64,000 nucleotides of DNA from Niabella soli DSM 19437 (GTDB lineage: Bacteria > Bacteroidota > Bacteroidia > Chitinophagales > Chitinophagaceae). Under the pieces are notes generated by a model. It had not been told where the DNA came from and searched no databases. It worked only from the letters and a program-made list of their open reading frames with translations. Position numbers and translations under genes: made by a program. The stretch lies in contig NZ_CP007035.1 of NCBI RefSeq assembly GCF_000243115.2, positions 3,224,001-3,288,000 on the forward strand. Reading direction: 5' to 3'. Positions 17,410-26,989 of the stretch are shown piece after piece. Numbering within the stretch: the first letter of the stretch is position 1; each line of letters begins with the position of its first letter.

Positions 17410-18870
17410 ATGGCTCGTAAGAAGAAGCAAAATATTATTCTTGAAAATATCCTGATTGAGGATTATGCGGCGGAAGGGAAATCGATTGCCCGCGTGGATG
17501 GAAAAGTGGTTTTTGTGGAACAGGTAGTGCCCGGCGATGTGGTGGACGTGCGGCTGGGAAAAAATAAAAAGGACTGGGCAGAAGGAGTTCCCATCGCTTT
17601 TAAAGCCTATTCGAAAGAACGGTTGACGCCCTTTTGTTCTCATTTTGGTGTTTGCGGCGGCTGCCAGTGGCAAATGCTGCCTTACCAAAAACAACTGCAA
17701 TACAAACATCAGCAGGTAAAAGATAACCTGCAACGTATCGGGAAAATAGCCTTGCCGGAAATTCCGCCAATCCTGGGCGCCGCGGCTGATAAAGGGTATC
17801 GCAACAAGATCGAATATACTTTTGGTACGGAATTATTCCTGCCGAAAGAGCAATTCAACCAGTTAAAAGAGCAGGGAGTTAATCCCTATGAATTCGGCCG
17901 GCAGCCGGTTGCGGGTTTTCATGCAAAGGGATTCTGGGATAAGATCGTGGACCTACAGACCTGCTACCTGCAACAGGAACCAACCAATGCCATCCGCCTG
18001 GCGATAAAAGATTTTGCTAAAGTGCACGATTACAGTTTTTACGATCTGCGCCAGCATACCGGTTTTTTGAGGACCCTGCAGCTCCGCCTTTGTGAAACAG
18101 GCGAACTTATGGTGAATGTAGTGTTGGGCGAAGACGACGAAGAAAAAAGACTGGGCTTATTGGAGCACCTGCTGAAACAATTCCCGCAGATCACTACGCT
18201 TTTATACACCATCAATACCAAAAGAAACGACAGTCTGCACGACCTGGACCCCATCGCTTACAAAGGAAAAGGCTACGTGGTGGAAAAGCTGGAGGACTAC
18301 TCTTTTAAAATAGGGCCCAAATCATTCTTCCAAACCAATACCCGCCAGGCGGAGCAATTGTACCGGGTAACCCGGGATTTTGCCGAACTTTCGGGCAGTG
18401 AAACACTGTATGACCTGTATTGCGGTACGGGAAGCATCGGTATTTTCTGCAGTAAACAGGCGGGTACCATCATCGGCGTGGAAATGATTGACGCAGCTAT
18501 TGAAGATGCAAAAGAAAATGCGGCACTTAACAGCCTGGAGAAAACGCATTTTTACGCCGGCGATGTAATTGACATTTGTAATGATGCTTTTTTTGAACAA
18601 CATGGCCGCCCGGACGTTATAGTAACCGACCCGCCGCGGGCCGGGATGCACGAAAAGCTGGTACGCAAGATCAATGAAATGGCCGCGCCAACGGTGGTTT
18701 ATGTAAGCTGTAACCCTGCAACACAGGCCAGGGACCTGGCTTTGCTGGATGAGAAATACCAGGTTACAAAAGTGCAGCCCGTGGATATGTTCCCCCACAC
18801 GCTGCATATAGAGAACGTGGTGCAGCTAAAACTCCGGGAGGAGGCCATTAAAACCCAACCGACGGTTTAA
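17410..18870 (+). CDS. rlmD: 23S rRNA (uracil-1939-C5)-methyltransferase RlmD-type
   Basis: SAM-dependent RNA m5U methyltransferase of the TrmA/RlmD family, about 486 residues. A TRAM domain opens the protein. The [4Fe-4S] cluster cysteines are visible as CSHFGVCGGC plus a later LQTCY; the SAM motif is LYDLYCGTGSIG; the catalytic region has TDPPRAGMH and VYVSCNPATQARDL, where Cys is the nucleophile. The alternative start at 17359 would translate the heptamer array, so 17410 is chosen. Bacteroidota often carry one or two such paralogues, and assignment to position 1939 rather than 747 is by similarity only. Confidence 0.88.
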   Translation: MARKKKQNIILENILIEDYAAEGKSIARVDGKVVFVEQVVPGDVVDVRLGKNKKDWAEGVPIAFKAYSKERLTPFCSHFGVCGGCQWQMLPYQKQLQYKHQQVKDNLQRIGKIALPEIPPILGAAADKGYRNKIEYTFGTELFLPKEQFNQLKEQGVNPYEFGRQPVAGFHAKGFWDKIVDLQTCYLQQEPTNAIRLAIKDFAKVHDYSFYDLRQHTGFLRTLQLRLCETGELMVNVVLGEDDEEKRLGLLEHLLKQFPQITTLLYTINTKRNDSLHDLDPIAYKGKGYVVEKLEDYSFKIGPKSFFQTNTRQAEQLYRVTRDFAELSGSETLYDLYCGTGSIGIFCSKQAGTIIGVEMIDAAIEDAKENAALNSLEKTHFYAGDVIDICNDAFFEQHGRPDVIVTDPPRAGMHEKLVRKINEMAAPTVVYVSCNPATQARDLALLDEKYQVTKVQPVDMFPHTLHIENVVQLKLREEAIKTQPTV

Positions 18871-18883
18871 CTTAATTTCATTT

Positions 18884-19552
18884 ATGAGTCAATACTATAC
18901 AAGACCCGAAAAATTTCCCCCCGCTATAAAATACCTTATATCCATTAATGTGGTTATATGGCTGGCGCAGTTATATTTTGACCACCGGTTCCCGCCGGTG
19001 CTAACCACCGGTGAGCCCATCGGCTATCTTACGGCCAAACTGGCCCTATGGCCCATTGGTGACGGGTTTAAGCCCCTGCAGTTGATCACCCATATGTTTG
19101 CCCACGCCGCAGAAGGATCTCAAATGTATTTTCATATATTATTCAATATGTTCACTTTATGGATGTTTGGCCGTATCCTGGAAAACGTATGGGGCACCAA
19201 AAGATTCCTGATTTTTTATTTTATATGCGGTATTGGCGCCGCCATCCTTCATTTAGCCGTACAATATTATTCCGGCCAGGGCAGTATTGCTGTTGGGGCA
19301 TCGGGAGCCGTAATGGGCGTTCTGGTAGCTTTTGCCATGCTTTTTCCGAATACCGAATTATACATCATGTTCATCCCCATTCCCATTAAGGCAAAATGGG
19401 CGATCCTGGGCTTAATTGCCATCGATTTATTTGGCGGTGTTTACCAGGCCTCTGGAGACGGTATTGCACACTACGCCCATCTGGGAGGGGCCATTACGGG
19501 TTTTATCCTTTTAAAACTGTGGAATAAAATAAACCGAAAGACCTTGTATTAA
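18884..19552 (+). CDS. rhomboid intramembrane serine protease (active)
   Basis: A six-helix rhomboid of 222 residues that cleaves membrane helices within the lipid bilayer. All catalytic parts are present: the HILFN motif with H84, the GASG nucleophile loop with S140, and H199 in HYAHLGG, giving the Ser-His dyad. It begins 14 bases after rlmD and is followed, 51 bases on, by a second rhomboid that has lost these residues. The pairing of an active and an inactive member may be functional. Its substrates are unknown. Confidence 0.9.
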   Translation: MSQYYTRPEKFPPAIKYLISINVVIWLAQLYFDHRFPPVLTTGEPIGYLTAKLALWPIGDGFKPLQLITHMFAHAAEGSQMYFHILFNMFTLWMFGRILENVWGTKRFLIFYFICGIGAAILHLAVQYYSGQGSIAVGASGAVMGVLVAFAMLFPNTELYIMFIPIPIKAKWAILGLIAIDLFGGVYQASGDGIAHYAHLGGAITGFILLKLWNKINRKTLY

Positions 19553-19581
19553 AATTTATTAAGAATCAACTTTTGACCCTT

Positions 19582-19589
19582 TAATTTTG
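19582..19589 (+). promoter_or_regulatory. -7 promoter box (TAATTTTG) of the second rhomboid gene
   Basis: An exact TAnnTTTG match stands 14 bases before the ATG at 19604, in the gap between the two rhomboid genes. It suggests independent expression of the second gene. Confidence 0.4.
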
Positions 19590-19603
19590 TTGGTAATTTA
19601 GTT

Positions 19604-20542
19604 ATGGGCATTTCTGACAGAAATTATGATAGCCGGTTGTCGTTCGGTACGCGTGTAAATCCACTGGTCATTTTGATTGCCATCAGCATGATCTTCTTTG
19701 TTGTGCTGGCGTTTTTTAAAGCGCTGATCTATCTCAAATTTCCCGAAGGCGGGGATGTAATGGGTTATTTCAATGAGCATATTCTGAACTATACAGCGCT
19801 TGCTCCAAACGCCGGAACCGCCATTGTAAAACCCTGGACGTTTTTAACATACGCATTCGCGCAGGTAAATGTATGGGAACTGATCGCCAATATGCTTTGG
19901 CTTTGGTGCTTTGGATTCATCTTTATTGACATCACCGGAAATAAAAAACTGGTGCCGCTGTTTTTATATGCTGCTTTTTTTTCCGGCATGGCTTATGTGC
20001 TGGTGTCAAAAGCAATGCATCCCGAAACACATACGCTCCCTTACTATTACGGTTGTGGTGCCTGTATACTGGCGATTGCCGTTGCGGCAACAACCATCTC
20101 GCCCAATTACAAGTTGTTTCCCATGTTAAACGGGGGTATTTCTCTCTGGATCATTACACTCATTTATGGCGTTATTGATATAGCCACCACTCCTGCAGGA
20201 GCGCCTGCGCTTTATTTTTCGCAGATCACAGCGGCACTCACGGGCTTCCTGTTCATTTTTTTGTTGCGAAAAGGATACGATGGCAGCGAGTGGATGAATC
20301 GCCTTTACGATTGGTTTTTCAATTTATTTAACCCTGAAAAAACCCTTTCTCCCAAAAAAATAAAAGACACGTACTTTTATAAAACAACCGGCGAGCCTTT
20401 TACCAAAACAGCAAAATTCACACAGCAACGACTGGATATTATTTTGGATAAGATGAATCAAAAAGGCGGTTACGAGAAGCTTACGCAGGAAGAAAAGGAG
20501 TTTTTACAACGCGCCAGCCGGGAAGACCTCAAAGGCAGCTAA
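19604..20542 (+). CDS. inactive rhomboid-family membrane protein
   Basis: A rhomboid-fold protein of 312 residues with about six membrane helices and a cytoplasmic C-terminal extension. Aligned to its neighbour, the three catalytic positions are replaced: Glu92 for the HxxxN His, Gly152 in GCGA for the nucleophilic Ser, and Gln207 for the dyad His, while the fold-forming ANMLWLWCFG and LTGF blocks remain. It therefore should not be a protease. The tail (LDIILDKMNQKGGYEKLTQEEKEFL) is the DUF6576-like segment often found at the end of Bacteroidota rhomboids. A substrate-binding or chaperone role like that of iRhoms is an inference. Confidence 0.85.
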   Translation: MGISDRNYDSRLSFGTRVNPLVILIAISMIFFVVLAFFKALIYLKFPEGGDVMGYFNEHILNYTALAPNAGTAIVKPWTFLTYAFAQVNVWELIANMLWLWCFGFIFIDITGNKKLVPLFLYAAFFSGMAYVLVSKAMHPETHTLPYYYGCGACILAIAVAATTISPNYKLFPMLNGGISLWIITLIYGVIDIATTPAGAPALYFSQITAALTGFLFIFLLRKGYDGSEWMNRLYDWFFNLFNPEKTLSPKKIKDTYFYKTTGEPFTKTAKFTQQRLDIILDKMNQKGGYEKLTQEEKEFLQRASREDLKGS

Positions 20543-20626
20543 ACCTTTTAACGATCCGTATTTTCCCTATAACTTAACCTAAGTTTGTTCAGACTTAGCT
20601 ATCTTTCATCCTGAAAGGGTTTTGCC

Positions 20627-21748
20627 ATGGGCATTTTTGCAAAAGTCAGCAATAAGGTTTTACTCATCATCAATATTTTGGTGGTGTTTTTTTTCCTGTT
20701 GGCTTGTGTGGCGGCGTATATTAATCCAAGCGATTGGCCAATCCTCTATATTTTTAATCTTGGTTTCCCGTTTTTATTATTATTTGTTCTCTTTTTCCTG
20801 GGGTGGTGGCTTTTTGTTAAAAGAAGGTGGGCACTTATTTCAGGGATGGCCATCCTCATTGGCGGGGGCGCCATTACTAATTTTTTCGCCTTCCATCTAG
20901 AAAAAACATTCCGGCAGGAAAAAAAAGCCGGTCACATTCGCATTGCTACCTGGAATGTTGCCCGGTTTGTAGAGATGGTCATTAATAATAATAAAGGCAG
21001 CCAAACGCGCTACAAGATGCTGGACCAGATCCGGTCGGTTAACGCGGATATTTTATGCTTCCAGGAATTCAGTTCTTCTATAAACCCCGATTGGTATAAT
21101 AATATCGTGGCAATAAGTAAGGGCCTGGGGTATCCCTATTACTATTATTCGCACGACTGGGAGGGGGACCGGCTTTTTAACGGCAGCATCATTTTCAGCC
21201 GGTTTCCCATTGCAGATACGGGCATCGTCCGCTACCCGCGGCCAACACTTCCGGAGGCCCTGCTATTTGTCGACATCAAAAAAAACAAACAACACTTCCG
21301 GATCTATACCACCCATTTGCAGTCTAACCAGTTTCGTAAAGAAGATATTTCAAAAATAGAGGCACTGAAAAAAGCGAAAGGCAATATTATCGGCAATGCT
21401 TTTTATATTTTTACCAAGCTGCGTACGGCCATACAGCACCGGAGCATCCAGGCGGATATGATCAGCGATATTTTAAAAAACAGCCCCAGCCCTACCATCT
21501 TCTGCGGCGATTTAAACGACGTTCCCAATTCATACACGTATCATACAATTCGCGGGAGCATGCAGGACGCCTACCTGAACAAGGGGTTTGGCATTGGGCG
21601 TACGTATAATTCCCTTTCGCCTACCTTGCGGATCGATTATGTCTTTGCTGATCATAATTTTGCTATCGACCAGATCAGGCGCGTCACTACCAATTATTCG
21701 GATCACTATATGGTGGTTTGCGATTTAAAATTACAGCCGGAAGATTGA
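20627..21748 (+). CDS. endonuclease/exonuclease/phosphatase family membrane protein
   Basis: An EEP-superfamily hydrolase of 373 residues. Two or three membrane helices occupy residues 10-85, so the catalytic domain is probably held outside the inner membrane. Catalytic signs in order: IRIATWNVARF, the metal Glu in CFQEFSS, YTTHLQSNQF, FCGDLNDVPNS, IDYVFADHN and the terminal NYSDHYMVV. Substrates in the family include nucleic acids, sphingomyelin and phosphoinositides; none can be assigned. It follows the inactive rhomboid on the same strand after 84 bases and may be co-expressed. Confidence 0.87.
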   Translation: MGIFAKVSNKVLLIINILVVFFFLLACVAAYINPSDWPILYIFNLGFPFLLLFVLFFLGWWLFVKRRWALISGMAILIGGGAITNFFAFHLEKTFRQEKKAGHIRIATWNVARFVEMVINNNKGSQTRYKMLDQIRSVNADILCFQEFSSSINPDWYNNIVAISKGLGYPYYYYSHDWEGDRLFNGSIIFSRFPIADTGIVRYPRPTLPEALLFVDIKKNKQHFRIYTTHLQSNQFRKEDISKIEALKKAKGNIIGNAFYIFTKLRTAIQHRSIQADMISDILKNSPSPTIFCGDLNDVPNSYTYHTIRGSMQDAYLNKGFGIGRTYNSLSPTLRIDYVFADHNFAIDQIRRVTTNYSDHYMVVCDLKLQPED

Positions 21749-21780
21749 CTTGTCCGGTATTTGAGTCTTAACTGAGGGCG

Positions 21781-21903
21781 TCTGATCTCTGATGTCTGAT
21801 ATAAGCAATGAGAAAAGATCTCTCTATTGATTAATAATTTTCATTGCTGAAACCCAATCTACTTTTACATTTCTTATTCAATATTCCTTATTCTACATTC
21901 CCC
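21781..21903. repeat. facing heptamer arrays before cysS
   Basis: Three units TCTGATC, TCTGATG, TCTGATA cover 21781-21801. After about 65 bases there are five units ATTTCTT, ATTCAAT, ATTCCTT, ATTCTAC, ATTCCCC over 21869-21903. The two arrays have the same 7-base period but different sequence; each is imperfect. Confidence 0.6.
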
Positions 21904-21948
21904 GGGATTCCAAGTTTAAGGAAACGACATTGATAGATCAATATCCAT

Positions 21949-21956
21949 TATTTTTG
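21949..21956 (+). promoter_or_regulatory. -7 promoter box (TATTTTTG) of cysS
   Basis: An exact TAnnTTTG match stands 30 bases before the ATG at 21987, downstream of the heptamer arrays. Confidence 0.45.
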
Positions 21957-21986
21957 CAGCCTGAGTTTAATTTAGTTCTGTAGTAT

Positions 21987-23489
21987 ATGAGTGTTTTAAA
22001 AATATATAATTCCTATTCCAGACAAAAAGAAGTGTTTGAACCGATTACCCCGGGGTATGTAGGAATGTATGTTTGCGGGCCTACCGTAAGCGGAGAAAGC
22101 CACCTGGGCCATGCCCGCCCCTATGTTACGTTTGATGTGGTATTCCGGTACCTGCAGCACCTGGGCTATAAAGTACGGTACGTACGCAATATTACCGATG
22201 CCGGACATTTTGAAGAAGAAGGGCGCGAGGCGGAGGATAAAATTTCCAGCAAAGCGGTATTGGAAAAACTGGAACCCATGGAACTGGTACAAAAATATAC
22301 CAACCTGTTTCACTGGGCCATGAACCTGTTTAATACGATTCCTCCTTCTATAGAGCCTACCGCCACGGGGCATATTGTGGAGCAGATCGAAATGATCAAA
22401 CAGATCATAGCAGCCGGCTATGCCTATGAATCCAATGGTTCTGTTTATTTTGATGTAAACAAATATGCCGCAAGCCACGACTATGGAAAGTTGAGCGGAC
22501 GGAAAATAGAAGAGTTACTGGAATCGACAAGAGACCTCGAAGGCCAGGAGGAAAAAAAGGACGGCGCAGATTTTGCGTTGTGGAAGGCCGCGCCGCCCAA
22601 ACATATCATGCGCTGGCAAAGCCCCTGGGGCGAAGGGTTCCCGGGCTGGCATATCGAATGCTCTGCCATGGCCACCAAATATTTAGGCGCCCGTTTTGAC
22701 ATTCATGGCGGCGGAATGGATCTGCAGTTCCCGCATCATGAAAGCGAGATCGCACAAAGCACCATTTGCAATCATACCGCACCGGTAAACTACTGGATGC
22801 ACAATAATATGATCACCATCAACGGCCGCAAGATGGGCAAGAGCTACAATAATGTTATTAAATTAACCGAATTGTTCAGCGGTGATCATCCTTTGTTAAG
22901 CCAGGCTTACCATCCAATGGTGGTGCGCTTTTTCATCTTACAAAGCCACTACCGCAGTACGCTTGATTTTAGTAATGAAGCGCTGCAGGCATCTGAAAAA
23001 GGGTTAAAACGCCTTTGGGAAGCGTATGAGAACCTGGCAAAGCTGGATGAAAGAAGCGATGCGTTCACAGACACTGCCGCGGACCCTGAACTGGATGCCC
23101 GCGTGCAAAAGCTGCTGGCGGGGATGGATGAATTTATGAGCGATGATTTCAATACGGCGAAAGTTCTCGCCAACCTGTTTGAACTGGCGCCCGTTATCAA
23201 CAGCCTTAAGGATAAGCTCATTCCACAGAACAGCCTTTCAAAAGCAACCTTTGAAGCACTGCAGACACAACTGCATTTGTATATTGAAGACATCCTCGGG
23301 CTGCAATCGATCCACGAAGCCGATAATGAAAAGCTAAAGGATGTGATGCAGCTATTGATCGAGATCCGCAGGGAAGCGCGCAGCCGAAAGGATTTTGTTA
23401 CCTCAGACAAGATACGCAACCAACTGGCAAGGATTGGTATCTTATTAAAAGACGAAAAAGACGGGAATATTAGCTGGAGCGTTGAGTAA
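21987..23489 (+). CDS. cysS: cysteine--tRNA ligase
   Basis: Class I aminoacyl-tRNA synthetase that charges tRNA(Cys). 500 residues, a normal bacterial length. The HIGH motif is HLGH at 39-42, the KMSKS loop is KMGKS at 282-286, and zinc ligands are seen as C30, C225 and the HHESE cluster from 250. The DALR anticodon-binding domain fills the C-terminal third (DFSNEALQASEKGLKRLWEAY). The start is clear: no in-frame alternative suits MSVLKIYNS. The gene appears monocistronic with its own -7 box. Confidence 0.96.
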   Translation: MSVLKIYNSYSRQKEVFEPITPGYVGMYVCGPTVSGESHLGHARPYVTFDVVFRYLQHLGYKVRYVRNITDAGHFEEEGREAEDKISSKAVLEKLEPMELVQKYTNLFHWAMNLFNTIPPSIEPTATGHIVEQIEMIKQIIAAGYAYESNGSVYFDVNKYAASHDYGKLSGRKIEELLESTRDLEGQEEKKDGADFALWKAAPPKHIMRWQSPWGEGFPGWHIECSAMATKYLGARFDIHGGGMDLQFPHHESEIAQSTICNHTAPVNYWMHNNMITINGRKMGKSYNNVIKLTELFSGDHPLLSQAYHPMVVRFFILQSHYRSTLDFSNEALQASEKGLKRLWEAYENLAKLDERSDAFTDTAADPELDARVQKLLAGMDEFMSDDFNTAKVLANLFELAPVINSLKDKLIPQNSLSKATFEALQTQLHLYIEDILGLQSIHEADNEKLKDVMQLLIEIRREARSRKDFVTSDKIRNQLARIGILLKDEKDGNISWSVE

Positions 23490-23614
23490 GTTACACGGGC
23501 CCGGTATTTTTTGAAGCAGGTATTGACCGCCCGGACCATTTTTTGAAACGCCAACCTATTTCTAGCTTCACGACTTAGAAAAGCACCAAACAGAAAAGAA
23601 TAACTCCGGTAAGT

Positions 23615-25372
23615 TTACTTATCGTAGTTATAGGAATTGTTATTTACAATTCGCTTCTTTCTGATATATTGAGGAGAAATAAAACTTGCTGTTGTATCAT
23701 ACAATGTGCTTTTAACACCAGTGAAATCCTGAATAAAATGGAAAAAATTGTCATTCATGGCTGGTGTGTTTTGATTCGCAATTAACCTGTTTTCAAGGCC
23801 TTTATTTTTATGCAGATAATTTTCAGAGACATAGACCATAAAAGGAATTTCAACCATTTCAGGTTCAAATTTTTCCAGATTATGCCCGGTGGCAAGAATT
23901 TCGCTGTGATCTGAAAAGTAGATCACGGCATCAGCGCCGTGTTCCTTTGCGATCTCCATAATTCTGGACACCACCCAATCGTTATACAATACAGAGTTCA
24001 GGTATAAACTAACATCATCCTTCTCCCTTTCCTTGAAAAAATTAAATTTGGGCGGATAACGATCGTCATAGTTCCAATGGTTGCCCATCAAATGCACGAA
24101 ATAAACCTCTTTTCCGGTTGAATCTGCAGCTATATATTTTTCAAACGGGGCCAACAAGGTTTCATCATATTTTGTCCCTATCGGGCTTTTCCCATTTTCG
24201 GTGCTATCCTCCAACCCGCTAAAATAAATTTGACTGGCAGTTGTCGATATCACCGTGATGGGGGTAGAGGACTCTCCCAATTGAACCTGATTAGAGATCC
24301 AGTGCGTTTTGTATCCCGCGCTATTAAAATAATCCACAATAGTAAGCGCGTTTTCAAATGGTATGGGATTTCTCTGGCTGACATTCGTTAAGACCTTCTT
24401 TAGGGAAGGCACCGTACTCACCTCCGGAGAAACAACATTTTCAAACTTAAATAACCGGTAAGATGATGTTGAATCCTGCAATAGCGCTGATAAATTAGGC
24501 GTTGTAGGCTTTGCATAACCGTACAATCCCATATAATTCCGGTTAAGGGATTCCCCAACAATGACCACAATTTTTTTAGCAGCAGTAGAATCGGGATGCA
24601 CCGCAAATTTATATTCCTGTAACCGCTGGGAACGCTCCTTGATCATCTGGGTTAACTTTTTAGTCTGGGAGACATTAGAGATATAACCAAACGTTAAAGC
24701 TCCGATGGGGCCGGAAAGACTAAGTGTAAAAAATGAAATAAAAAACAGTGCCCATACGGATAGAGGCAGTTTGGAAAGCGCATTTTTTTTATTAAGACGA
24801 AAGAGAAAAACAACGGTAATAATAAAAATGAAAACAGCTATTGTGTGCCAATAATTTAACCGGGATGCCATATACTCCCCCGCTTCATTCCGGTTCGATA
24901 TAAATAATGTTGCAATCAGGTCCTTTGTAATAAAACTTTTCTCTGAAATAAAGAAAAAAATAGGTGCTACATTGATAATACTGATAATAAAAGCGCCAAT
25001 AAATAAAACTTTCCCAATTGCTGGAGCCGATCTTAAAATTAAAAGCCCCGAAATAAGGAAGCAAACAGACGCATACAGAAAAAGCGCATACGGCCAGTCT
25101 TGCTTTACCAACACCCAACCTCCTAAAAACATCAAAAGCATTAACCCGATAAACAAATTTTGCTTTGCGTTAAATGTTTTCAGGTAAATTTTTGCTCGAA
25201 ACGAAAAAAATACGGTTGCCAAACAACTGGCCAGGTATAGCATATATAAAAACAGGCTGGCAGGAAAATGCCATATATAGTTGTTATAATTTATATACGT
25301 TGTGCCTATTCCAAAGATCAGAGAAAGAAGTAATAAAGTTACTAATAAAGGGTTTTTTTTAGATTGATTCAT
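23615..25372 (-). CDS. phosphoethanolamine transferase, EptA-like sulfatase fold
   Basis: About 585 residues. Five or six membrane helices fill residues 10-240, followed by a periplasmic alkaline-phosphatase-superfamily domain. Metal and substrate motifs: VVIVGESLNRNYMGLYGY, PTTPN, a Ser/Thr-rich VVSPEVSTVPSLKKVL where the acceptor Thr should lie, HLMGNHWNYDDRYPP and YFSDHSEILATGHN. This is the layout of EptA/CptA enzymes, which add phosphoethanolamine to lipid A or core, lowering negative charge and polymyxin binding. The exact acceptor is unknown. A minus-strand promoter sits 10 bases before the ATG. Confidence 0.85.
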   Translation of the reverse strand: MNQSKKNPLLVTLLLLSLIFGIGTTYINYNNYIWHFPASLFLYMLYLASCLATVFFSFRAKIYLKTFNAKQNLFIGLMLLMFLGGWVLVKQDWPYALFLYASVCFLISGLLILRSAPAIGKVLFIGAFIISIINVAPIFFFISEKSFITKDLIATLFISNRNEAGEYMASRLNYWHTIAVFIFIITVVFLFRLNKKNALSKLPLSVWALFFISFFTLSLSGPIGALTFGYISNVSQTKKLTQMIKERSQRLQEYKFAVHPDSTAAKKIVVIVGESLNRNYMGLYGYAKPTTPNLSALLQDSTSSYRLFKFENVVSPEVSTVPSLKKVLTNVSQRNPIPFENALTIVDYFNSAGYKTHWISNQVQLGESSTPITVISTTASQIYFSGLEDSTENGKSPIGTKYDETLLAPFEKYIAADSTGKEVYFVHLMGNHWNYDDRYPPKFNFFKEREKDDVSLYLNSVLYNDWVVSRIMEIAKEHGADAVIYFSDHSEILATGHNLEKFEPEMVEIPFMVYVSENYLHKNKGLENRLIANQNTPAMNDNFFHFIQDFTGVKSTLYDTTASFISPQYIRKKRIVNNNSYNYDK

Positions 25373-25382
25373 AAGCAATTAT

Positions 25383-25416
25383 CAAAAATATTCGTTAGCT
25401 TGACTGCGGCGTCAAA
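25383..25416 (-). promoter_or_regulatory. promoter of the EptA-like gene
   Basis: On the minus strand TTTG (25413-25416) and TATTTTTG (25383-25390) are 22 bases apart, close to the Bacteroidota -33/-7 arrangement. The -7 box ends 10 bases before the ATG at 25372. Apart from this promoter and the array just before 25706, I see no gene in 25373-25705. Confidence 0.5.
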
Positions 25417-25580
25417 TAATTAATTTAATATAAAAATAATGTAAAAAGTATTGCATTTAAGATTTTTTACATTAAGTCAACAAGCCGCGAATATAGGTTA
25501 TAATTACTATATGTATGAATCCGGATACTGCATAAATTACGCCGGCGCTTTTATCTTATCACCAAATTTGGGTAAAAGGT

Positions 25581-25588
25581 TACATTTG
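25581..25588 (+). promoter_or_regulatory. possible -7 promoter box (TACATTTG) of the ABC permease gene
   Basis: A TAnnTTTG match about 118 bases before the ATG at 25706. It would place the heptamer array in the 5' untranslated leader. No -33 element at proper distance was seen. Confidence 0.35.
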
Positions 25589-25649
25589 CTGCCTATTGAG
25601 CGTTACAGGCAAAAAAGAAATATTTGCCGATAGTGCCGAATAATTTGTC

Positions 25650-25705
25650 GTTTATCGTTTGTTGTTTTGGTTTCACCCATAAACAATAAACCTCAAACCA
25701 TAAAC
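25650..25705. repeat. inverted heptamer array ending at the permease start codon
   Basis: Left units GTTTATC, GTTTGTT, GTTTTGG cover 25650-25670. Right units CATAAAC, AATAAAC, CTCAAAC, CATAAAC cover 25678-25705 and are the same motif in reverse. The last unit ends exactly at the ATG at 25706. Confidence 0.75.
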
Positions 25706-26989
25706 ATGTATCGACTTTGGGCAAGTATAAAAAAAGATGGCCGCATTTTAATAAGAGATAAAGTGGGCCTGGCCCTTATGTTCGGGATGCCCATTGTGCT
25801 GGCGATCATTATTGCCTCAGTACAAAACAGCACTTATGAACTGGTCAATAACAAAAAGATCCCGCTGCTGCTTTTAAACAAGGATACCGGGGAGGCTTCC
25901 AGGCAATTAATAACGTCGCTTGAAAAAGGAGGCATGTTTACGTTGAAAAAGCTACCCTTCAACGCTTCAGCAGTTCAACTGAAAAAACAAATGGAAAGCA
26001 AGGAGGCGTTGCTGGGCATGATTATTCCACCGCAATATACGCACGACGTGCTGGCCAAGGCAGAGCGTGTTTCGGGCGAAGCCCTGAAATCCATTGCCAT
26101 AGCAGACAGCAGTGTCAACAATGCTAAAATAACCGTTAGCCCCCTGTTGCTCTACTATCATCCGGTTTTACAAAAATCATTCCGTCAGGGTGTGGACGGT
26201 GCGTTGAACAGCGTGTTGCAGATCGTGCAAAGCAAATACATTGTTCGTTCGTTATACAGCAGTATCAATAATGAGCCCACCATCCCGCAAACGCTGGAAC
26301 AACAGATCCTCACCAATGAAACACCGGTAAACCAACTGCCGGTTTCAAAAGACAACACGCTTCCCGTGCCCAATGCCACCCAGCATAACATACCGGCATG
26401 GACCCTGTTTGCCATGTTCTTTATTGTGATCTCTTTAGGAAGCAGCCTGGTGCGCGAAAAAACCAGCGGCAGTTTTTTGCGGTTGAAAACCATGCCTACC
26501 TCAATGGGCCTTTCCATCATTTCCAAACAGCTTACCTATCTGCTGATAACCCTGCTGCAGGCTGCCGTAATTTTTAGCCTGGGGCGCTGGCTGTTCCCGG
26601 TTATTGGCCTGCCAGCCTTAAATATCCCTTCAGATAAATTCGGGCTGTTGCTCGTCACTTTTCTTTGCGGCTGGTGCGCCACCAGCTTTGCCATTTGTAT
26701 TGGCACTTTTGCCAACACGCAGGAGCAAAGCAATGGTATTGGCGCGATCAGCATCGTATTATTTGCTGCCATTGGCGGATTACTGGTTCCCGCTTTTGCT
26801 ATGCCCGCTTCCTTCCAGGGTATCATGCATATATCACCACTTTATTGGTGCCTGGAAGCTTTTTATGGTTTATTCCTTGAAGGCGGAACGATCGGCGATA
26901 TTTTCAAAAGCCTGGTTCCCATATTAATCATCATCGCATTCCTGCAACTGGCCGGCTGGGCGGGCATGAAACGGAAAGGATTGATCTGA
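25706..26989 (+). CDS. ABC-2 type transporter permease without partner ATPase
   Basis: A permease of about 427 residues. One membrane helix near the N-terminus (GLALMFGMPIVLAIIIASVQ) is followed by a large extracytoplasmic domain (about residues 45-225) and a C-terminal cluster of five helices (PAWTLFAMFFIVISLGSSLVREKTSG onwards), the layout of YhaP/NatB-like ABC-2 permeases. Such proteins need a separate ATP-binding subunit, but none is adjacent: the left neighbour is divergent and unrelated, the right is DUF2975. The ATPase may be elsewhere in the genome. The start at 25706 is chosen as the 25667 alternative would translate the repeat array. Confidence 0.82.
   Translation: MYRLWASIKKDGRILIRDKVGLALMFGMPIVLAIIIASVQNSTYELVNNKKIPLLLLNKDTGEASRQLITSLEKGGMFTLKKLPFNASAVQLKKQMESKEALLGMIIPPQYTHDVLAKAERVSGEALKSIAIADSSVNNAKITVSPLLLYYHPVLQKSFRQGVDGALNSVLQIVQSKYIVRSLYSSINNEPTIPQTLEQQILTNETPVNQLPVSKDNTLPVPNATQHNIPAWTLFAMFFIVISLGSSLVREKTSGSFLRLKTMPTSMGLSIISKQLTYLLITLLQAAVIFSLGRWLFPVIGLPALNIPSDKFGLLLVTFLCGWCATSFAICIGTFANTQEQSNGIGAISIVLFAAIGGLLVPAFAMPASFQGIMHISPLYWCLEAFYGLFLEGGTIGDIFKSLVPILIIIAFLQLAGWAGMKRKGLI

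Noticed and set aside
25451-25633. 60-residue frame before the ABC permease
   Set aside because: No family, poor composition, and it contains the possible permease promoter.
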